Assembly: GCA_900762005.1 (NCBI GenBank)
Contig: CAAFEV010000102.1
Span: 1-7,796 of the forward strand
Reading direction: 5' to 3'
DNA: 7,796 nt
Source: an uncultured Oscillospiraceae bacterium
GTDB taxonomy: Bacteria; Bacillota; Clostridia; Oscillospirales; Oscillospiraceae
Part shown: positions 1 through 6,100 of the stretch, in pieces
Position numbering within the stretch: the stretch's first letter is position 1
Layout: each line of letters begins with the position of its first letter
Made by a program: the position numbers and the translations under genes
The notes under the pieces: model-generated
Told to the model about the DNA's origin: nothing
The model's database searches: none
Seen by the model: only the letters and a program-made list of their open reading frames with translations

Positions 1-9
1 GGGTAAACT

Positions 10-37
10 TACCATAGCGGAACCATGAAATATGGTA
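10..37. repeat. Small inverted repeat upstream of the gene, possible operator
   Basis: TACCATA at 10-16 is exactly complementary to TATGGTA at 31-37, separated by 14 bases. No T-run follows the second arm, so it does not look like an intrinsic terminator. Its place about 35 bases before the start codon would suit a regulator-binding site or a 5' UTR hairpin. Seven-base arms in AT-rich DNA can arise by chance, and no convincing -35/-10 pair is visible in the 71 upstream bases. Confidence 0.25.
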
Positions 38-58
38 CAAAAAGAAACGCAAAAAATC

Positions 59-64
59 AGGAGG
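59..64 (+). promoter_or_regulatory. Shine-Dalgarno site AGGAGG of the giant gene
   Basis: A perfect AGGAGG lies seven bases before the ATG at 72, in an A-rich stretch. This is near-ideal Firmicutes spacing. It decides the start, because the next in-frame ATG (codon 13) lies inside the hydrophobic core of the signal peptide. Confidence 0.93.
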
Positions 65-71
65 TAAAACA

Positions 72-140
72 ATGAAACGCATCATTAGCCTACTACTGAC
101 CCTTGCAATGCTCCTCTCGCTGTTACCGTCTGTGCTGGCA
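72..140 (+). other. Sec-type signal peptide (residues 1-23)
   Basis: A short basic start (MKR) is followed by an uninterrupted hydrophobic core rich in Leu, then P-S-V-L-A before A-P-A. This gives a plausible signal peptidase I site after Ala23 (V-L-A) or Ala24. There is no lipobox cysteine, so the protein is expected to be released or held at the wall by a C-terminal element not seen here. Confidence 0.9.
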
Positions 141-3100
141 GCTCCGGCACAGAAAACGGAAAACAGAAAACCGGAGGGTGCAACCGACATCACATGGAAC
201 GGGGATGCCGACTGGATCACCGCTTCTCAGAGACCGGACAATACGAAGAGCTACGAGCTGGGATATGAGCTGCATTTTCCCGCTATCGCTGCCTGCACCA
301 CGCCAGATTCATGGCAGGACAGCACGATGCTTGTCATCCGCAACGAAGCCTCGGATGATTACATCAAATTTGAAATTCAGGCTTACTGCAACGGCGGCGG
401 TAAATATCAGATTGCGGCTGCCGCACAGGTCTGGGACGGCGCAAACTGGTCCGAGCGTGATTTTAAATGGTCTCCGGAATCGGAGAACGTCATTGACGAT
501 GTGAAAATGGTCATCTCCTATGACGCAGCGACCACGTCCTACAGCTGGGTGCTGACGGACAAGGACACCGGCACAACCCTGGACACGAACACCTTTGCAG
601 CATCGCGTGTCACGGATGAGCTGAAGGGCTGCACAAGCTGCGCCCTGACCTTTTACCGCAGTTCTACTGCATTTGCACCGACTGATACCTATATCAAATA
701 CGCTGAGGCTCCGGTTGTGCCCGCCATTCCCGAGGGCGCGACTGCAATCGGCTTCAACGGCGACAGCGACTGGGTGATGGCAGATACCCGCCTGAATAAC
801 ACAAAGAAGTATGAACTGGGCTTTGATTTGAATATGCCCGCGATTGCCGCCTGCACCACGCCGGACACCTGGTGCGACAATGCGGAGTTCTACATCCGCA
901 ACGAGACGGACGACCATTATTTTAAGATGCAGCTGCAGACCTACTGCACCGGCGGCGGGCAGTATCAGATTTTCCAGCGGTTCCAGATGTGGACAAACTC
1001 TGCTGCATGGACGACCTTTGCCGAAAGCTGGTCGCCGAACTTCGACGCAGCGGTCAGCAAGCTGCACGTTGTGCTTTCCTATGACGGTGAAAAGCTTGAT
1101 TGGACACTGACCGACGCGGACACCAAGGCGGCGGTCGGCAGCGGCGGCACGGCAGGCACCGCGCTTTCCGCACAGCTCGCCGGTTGCAATAGCTGTGAGC
1201 TGAAGTATTACCGCAACAGCAACAGCATCACCGTTTCTAACGCTTATATACTCTATCAGAGCGTGCCCGGCAGCTATTCCTATGCGGATATTGTCGAGCG
1301 CACCTATGATATGTCCTATCTTGCCACAGTGCCGAAGAGCGGCGAGGGCGGTAAGCAGATTACCTCCACCGACCCCTCTTCGCAGTACAATGAAGCAACC
1401 GGAAAATACGAAAACTGGGGCGGCAACGCCGACAACAGCGGTTATGTCCGCTACAATTCCAACGGCTACCGTGTGCTTGCCGATTTGGAAGGGCCCGGCT
1501 ATATCAACCGGATCTGGATGCCCACCAAGTGGGAGGGCAGACTGCATATCTACATCGACGGCGCACTGGTCGTGGATATGTCCATGCTCGATTTCCTGTG
1601 GGGCTCCGCTTTCTCTGACCTCGGAGAGCTGTCCTTCCAGACCAATGCACAGGTTTCATCCCAGTTTGCCGACGGTTATCTGGGCGGCATTGACCTGTTC
1701 GTTCCGATTACCTACAATGAGTCGTGCCTGATTGAGATTGACTGCCATGAAAATGACACCTTCTATTACATCGTTGGTTATTACGACCTGGAGGACGGTG
1801 CGAACGTTGAATCCTTCCAGTGGCCGATGAGCGCGGAGAACCGTGCGGTGCTGGAAGCGGCGAATACCATTCTTGCGGATACCTCCGTGCCCTCGGGGGA
1901 CAAGGCCTATACCGGCAATGTTGCGGCAGGCGAGACGGTTACCCTGCTTGAAAGCGCAACAGCAGGCGCAATCAGTGCTACTACCCTGAAGGTAGCAATT
2001 CCGGAAGAGGAATTTGACGACCAGCTCTCGCTGTCTCAGTGGATTTTATCCATGTATTGGGACGGGGCAGCCGATGCCGCCGTCAGCATGAGCATTGCGG
2101 ACTTCTACGGTACGCCCTATGGCAGAAACGCCTTTGACACGGCAGGCTACGGTGTTGCTGCGGACGGAACCATGTATTCTACTTGGTATATGCCCTACAA
2201 CACGGCGAAAATTACACTGACCAACTGCTCCGATACCGCCCGTGCGGTTACTGCTTCGTTTGCCACAGAAGCCCTGACCGACGACAATGTGAATGCACTG
2301 ACCCGCTTCCACGCCAACTGGCAGCGTGTTTCCGCCCGCGACGATGACCGTGCACCGGACGCGCAGATGCTCTATGTGCAGGGCGCAGGACGCTATGTCG
2401 GCACCAGCTTGCATGTCTATCAGGTCGTTGACGGCATCTGGTGGGGCGAGGGCGATGCAAAGTTCTACATTGACGGCGAAAAGATGCCGACCTGGTTCGA
2501 TACCGGCTCCGAGGACTATTTCTGCTACGCATGGTGCGGCTCGAGTCTGTTCAACTTCCCGTACTGCGGTCAGCCGACCAATGAGGGTACTCCCTCCACG
2601 GGCGACAGGCAGGTGCAGGGGCACGGCGACAAAAACAACTACCGCCTGCATATCACGGACAATATCTGCTTCTCCACTTCTCTGGACGCAAATATCGAAA
2701 AATACTTTGACAATACTGCTGCAAAATATGCCGCTACGACCTTCTTCTACTTAACCAAGGACAGCAGCACGCTGCACACCGCACAGGCTCCGACGGCTGC
2801 CGAACGCAGATTCAACGATGACCTTCTGACCGGCGCGACGCTGCTCTATCCGGGATCCTATCTCAGCGCACGCAAAATCAGCAGCAACACCGCAGTTGAA
2901 CCGTGGCTGCAAGGGATGGCAAGCACCGACGAGGGCTATGAGTGGTACGGCGGCGTCAATATGCTCTGGCCGATTACAGCAAAGGGGAAAACTATCGAAT
3001 ACCTGCTCGAAATTCCGCAGGGCGGCAACTATACCTTTACCGCGTCCATGACCACCGCGCCTGATTACGGTATCTTCGATTTTTACATCGACGATGTGAA

Positions 3101-6100
3101 GGTCGGCACGGCGGACACCTACGGCGCGGTTGCAATCAAGCTGTTTACGATGGATACCGTCAATCTGACGGCGGGAGCACATGTGCTGCGCATTGAAAGC
3201 GCAGGCAAAAATTACGGCTCCGGCGGCAACTATATGGGCTTGAATTTCCTTGAGCTTGTAGCGAAGGATACACCGGTTGTCGAGCATTGCTTCACAAACA
3301 GCGATTACCTTGTGAATCATTGCACCGGCTATTCCGCCGGTCAGCCCGTCTTACAGGGCTTGGAGGTCTTCTGCAACGAGCATTACTCATGGTACAACAA
3401 GTCGCATTTGGCTTGGAATCCGGGCGAAAACGGAACTGCGGACTTTGAACTGGATATTTCCGCCGACGGCACATATCAAATGGACGTCGCGCATACCAAT
3501 GCCGCCGACTTCGGCATCTTCAACATCAGCATTGACGGCGTTTTGGTCGCACAGGGAATTGACGGCTTCCAGCCGGGCATTGTTACCGGCGAGGTGAATA
3601 AGTTCTATAACATTGAGCTGACCAAGGGTAAGCATACTCTGACCGTGACTGGCGCAGGGAAAAACGCCGCTTCTGCCGGAACCTTGATTGGACTGGACTA
3701 CATCCGCTTGGACACCCAGACTGAGGTCGGCGCATTCTACGGCGGTATCACAAACCTGCTGGGCAGCTTCACAAACGGTACGCAACCTACAACGCAGGAT
3801 ATGGGTTGGCTGCAAACCTATGTGTGGTATCACAACGGGCATATGCTGTTCAACAATGACCCGCAAAATACCGAGGCGAATTTTGCCATTGAATTGCCTG
3901 CCGACGCAAGCTATGACATGACCGTGGATTATACCTGCAACAGCGATTTCGGTAAATTCGGTATTTATATCGACGGCGTGCTTGTTTCCGATATCATTGA
4001 TGCCTATGCCGCGCTCGGAATACAGTCGGCAGTGAAGAACAGCATTCCGCTGACCAAGGGTGCACACACACTGACCATTAAAAGCGAGGGCAAGAACGAT
4101 GCCGCTGCCAATTACTTAATCGGTATCAGCAGCATCAGCTTTAAGGGCGCATTCAGTGCCGGCGGCAAAGACACAGATGGCAAAACGCTGACCAATGCAC
4201 AGAAAGCAGCTGCGGAAGAACTGCGCGACTATGCACAGACAGCCATTAACGCGTGCGATGCGCTTCAGACAGCGGGCGTGAAGCAGGCGATGGCTGCAGG
4301 CATGAAGGCAATCGCCGCAGCAAAACCCGAGGAGGTCGCGACAGCACTGACGCAGGCAAAGCAAGCCGTTGACACCGCAAAGAATGCGACATATGAAGAG
4401 ACGCTGGAGGTCGATATGGCGGAGGACGTATTCTTTGAAGGCGGCGATATGTATCAGTGGGTCGCCTCCAAGACCAGCGGCGATTTAGTCGGTCAGGGAC
4501 TCGGTGAAGCATGGAGCAGAGGAAACCACCTGCTCTGGGTTTCCACACAGATCGGCGATACACTGGAAATCAACCTCGACGTGCCCTATACCTCTAAATA
4601 CCAGATTGAGTATTCCTATACACGCGCCCAAGACTTCGGCTGCTATGATGTCTATCTCGACGGCGAGAAGATTGCCTCTGTGGACGGCTACAACGGCGGC
4701 GTTAGCGTGGCACGTGAGAACTGCGGCGAGAAGGAATTGACTGCGGGACAGCATGTGTTGAAGCTCATCGTTACGGGCAAAAACGATGCCGCCGCCGGCT
4801 ACTACACCGGCATTGACCATCTGCGGTTAATCGGCGAAACAGGGCTGCCGCAATACCGCAAGGCTGCCTGTGATTATCTGGACAGTTACAAGAAGCAGAG
4901 CAATTTCACCGAGGGTCAGTGGAAAATTGTGCAGCAGACAATCAATGAGCAGAAAGAGCTGATTAATGCCTGCACAACGACTGACGCTGTGCTTGCGGCG
5001 TGGAGAGCGGCAAAGGCAGCACTTGATGCCATTAACAGCGGCATGATCGATTACAGCAACATTGTATTTGATGCAACCAAGACGCCTGCGGACTTCGGCT
5101 GGCACAGCGATAACGAGAATTTTGTCAACTGGCAGGTGACCGAACAGGGTGAGCCGTTCTACGTCAGCTACACCGGCGAAAACAGCAAGCGCATCTGGAA
5201 GGAACTGATTCAGGATCCGGATAACTTCACCGTCAAGATGATTGTCAAGGTCGAGGATCTGCGTGCGGAAATCGAAGTGATGGGCATTCACATTGAGCTC
5301 AACTGCGAGCACGGCAACGGCAATCAGATTTTCGACCGTGAGAGCTGGCAGTGGTTCCATGCGGAAAATCAGATTTGCGAGGTCACAGTGGCCCGCGCAG
5401 GCGGCGGCGATCTGACCGTGAAGCTTCTCGGCAAGGGCAACAGCACACCGCTTACCTTCGTGAAAACGCCGACCAACGCGGCAGATAAAAACGTCTATAT
5501 CGGCGTGATTGATAACGGCGGCGATGCGTTCTATTCCGGCATGGTCGATTTGGGCATTGCAGGACAGAGCGCGGGCGATTTCGGCTGGGACACGGACGAA
5601 ATCGACGGCACAAAGGACTTCTCCGGCTGGGGCAGCGTGGACGGCATGAACATCACCGCCACCTATGCCAACACCGTTGGAAACCACCGCATCTGGCGCA
5701 ATCTCATCAGTGACCAAAGCAGCTTTGCGGTCAAAACGACCGTGCGCTCCAATAACGCAAGCTCCGCTTATCTGAAGGTACTCGGTCAAATGGTCGAGCT
5801 GGATGGCAGAGGCGGCGACGGCAATCAGCTCGGCGTGAAGCTCAACGGCAGCTTTGTTGAGTGGGTTCCGGCGGAAAACTGCATCGCGGAGGTTTATCTT
5901 ATCCGCAAGGGCGGCGACATTCAGGTGTCTGTCGCCGGCAGCGACGGGGTTTATACCTATTCTCTGACACCGACGGAGGAAAGCGAAAATGTCGAGCTTG
6001 GCATCTATGAGGGCGTTGTGACCTTCGCCAACCTCCGCGTCAGTGCCGCAAGCGATTCTCTGCGTCAGGTGCCGTTCGGTACGGCAGTCTTTGCAGGCGA

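Noticed and set aside
1..71. A promoter for the gene in the upstream bases
   Set aside because: No credible -35/-10 pair with proper spacing is visible in the AT-rich leader; the promoter may lie before the window.
25..75. A 16-codon plus-strand frame (ATG at 25) whose stop TGA overlaps the start ATG of the giant gene
   Set aside because: The ATGA overlap is suggestive of translational coupling or a leader peptide, but the frame has no ribosome binding site, is Lys/Asn/Gln-rich from A-rich DNA, and could easily be chance.
103..504. Short plus-strand frames inside the giant gene (for example 103-504, 844-1110, 1282-1731, 2326-2754)
   Set aside because: They are out-of-frame with the conserved repeats and catalytic motifs, and their translations are Arg/Ser/Pro-rich and featureless.
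309..1547. A 412-codon minus-strand open frame
   Set aside because: It is antisense to the A modules and the start of GH172, its product resembles no family, and the plus-strand frame is clearly conserved through the internal repeats.
2046..4067. Several minus-strand frames of about 190-230 codons
   Set aside because: They are antisense shadows of GH172 and the B modules, with the same Ala/Val/Ile/Cys-rich composition and no recognisable domain.
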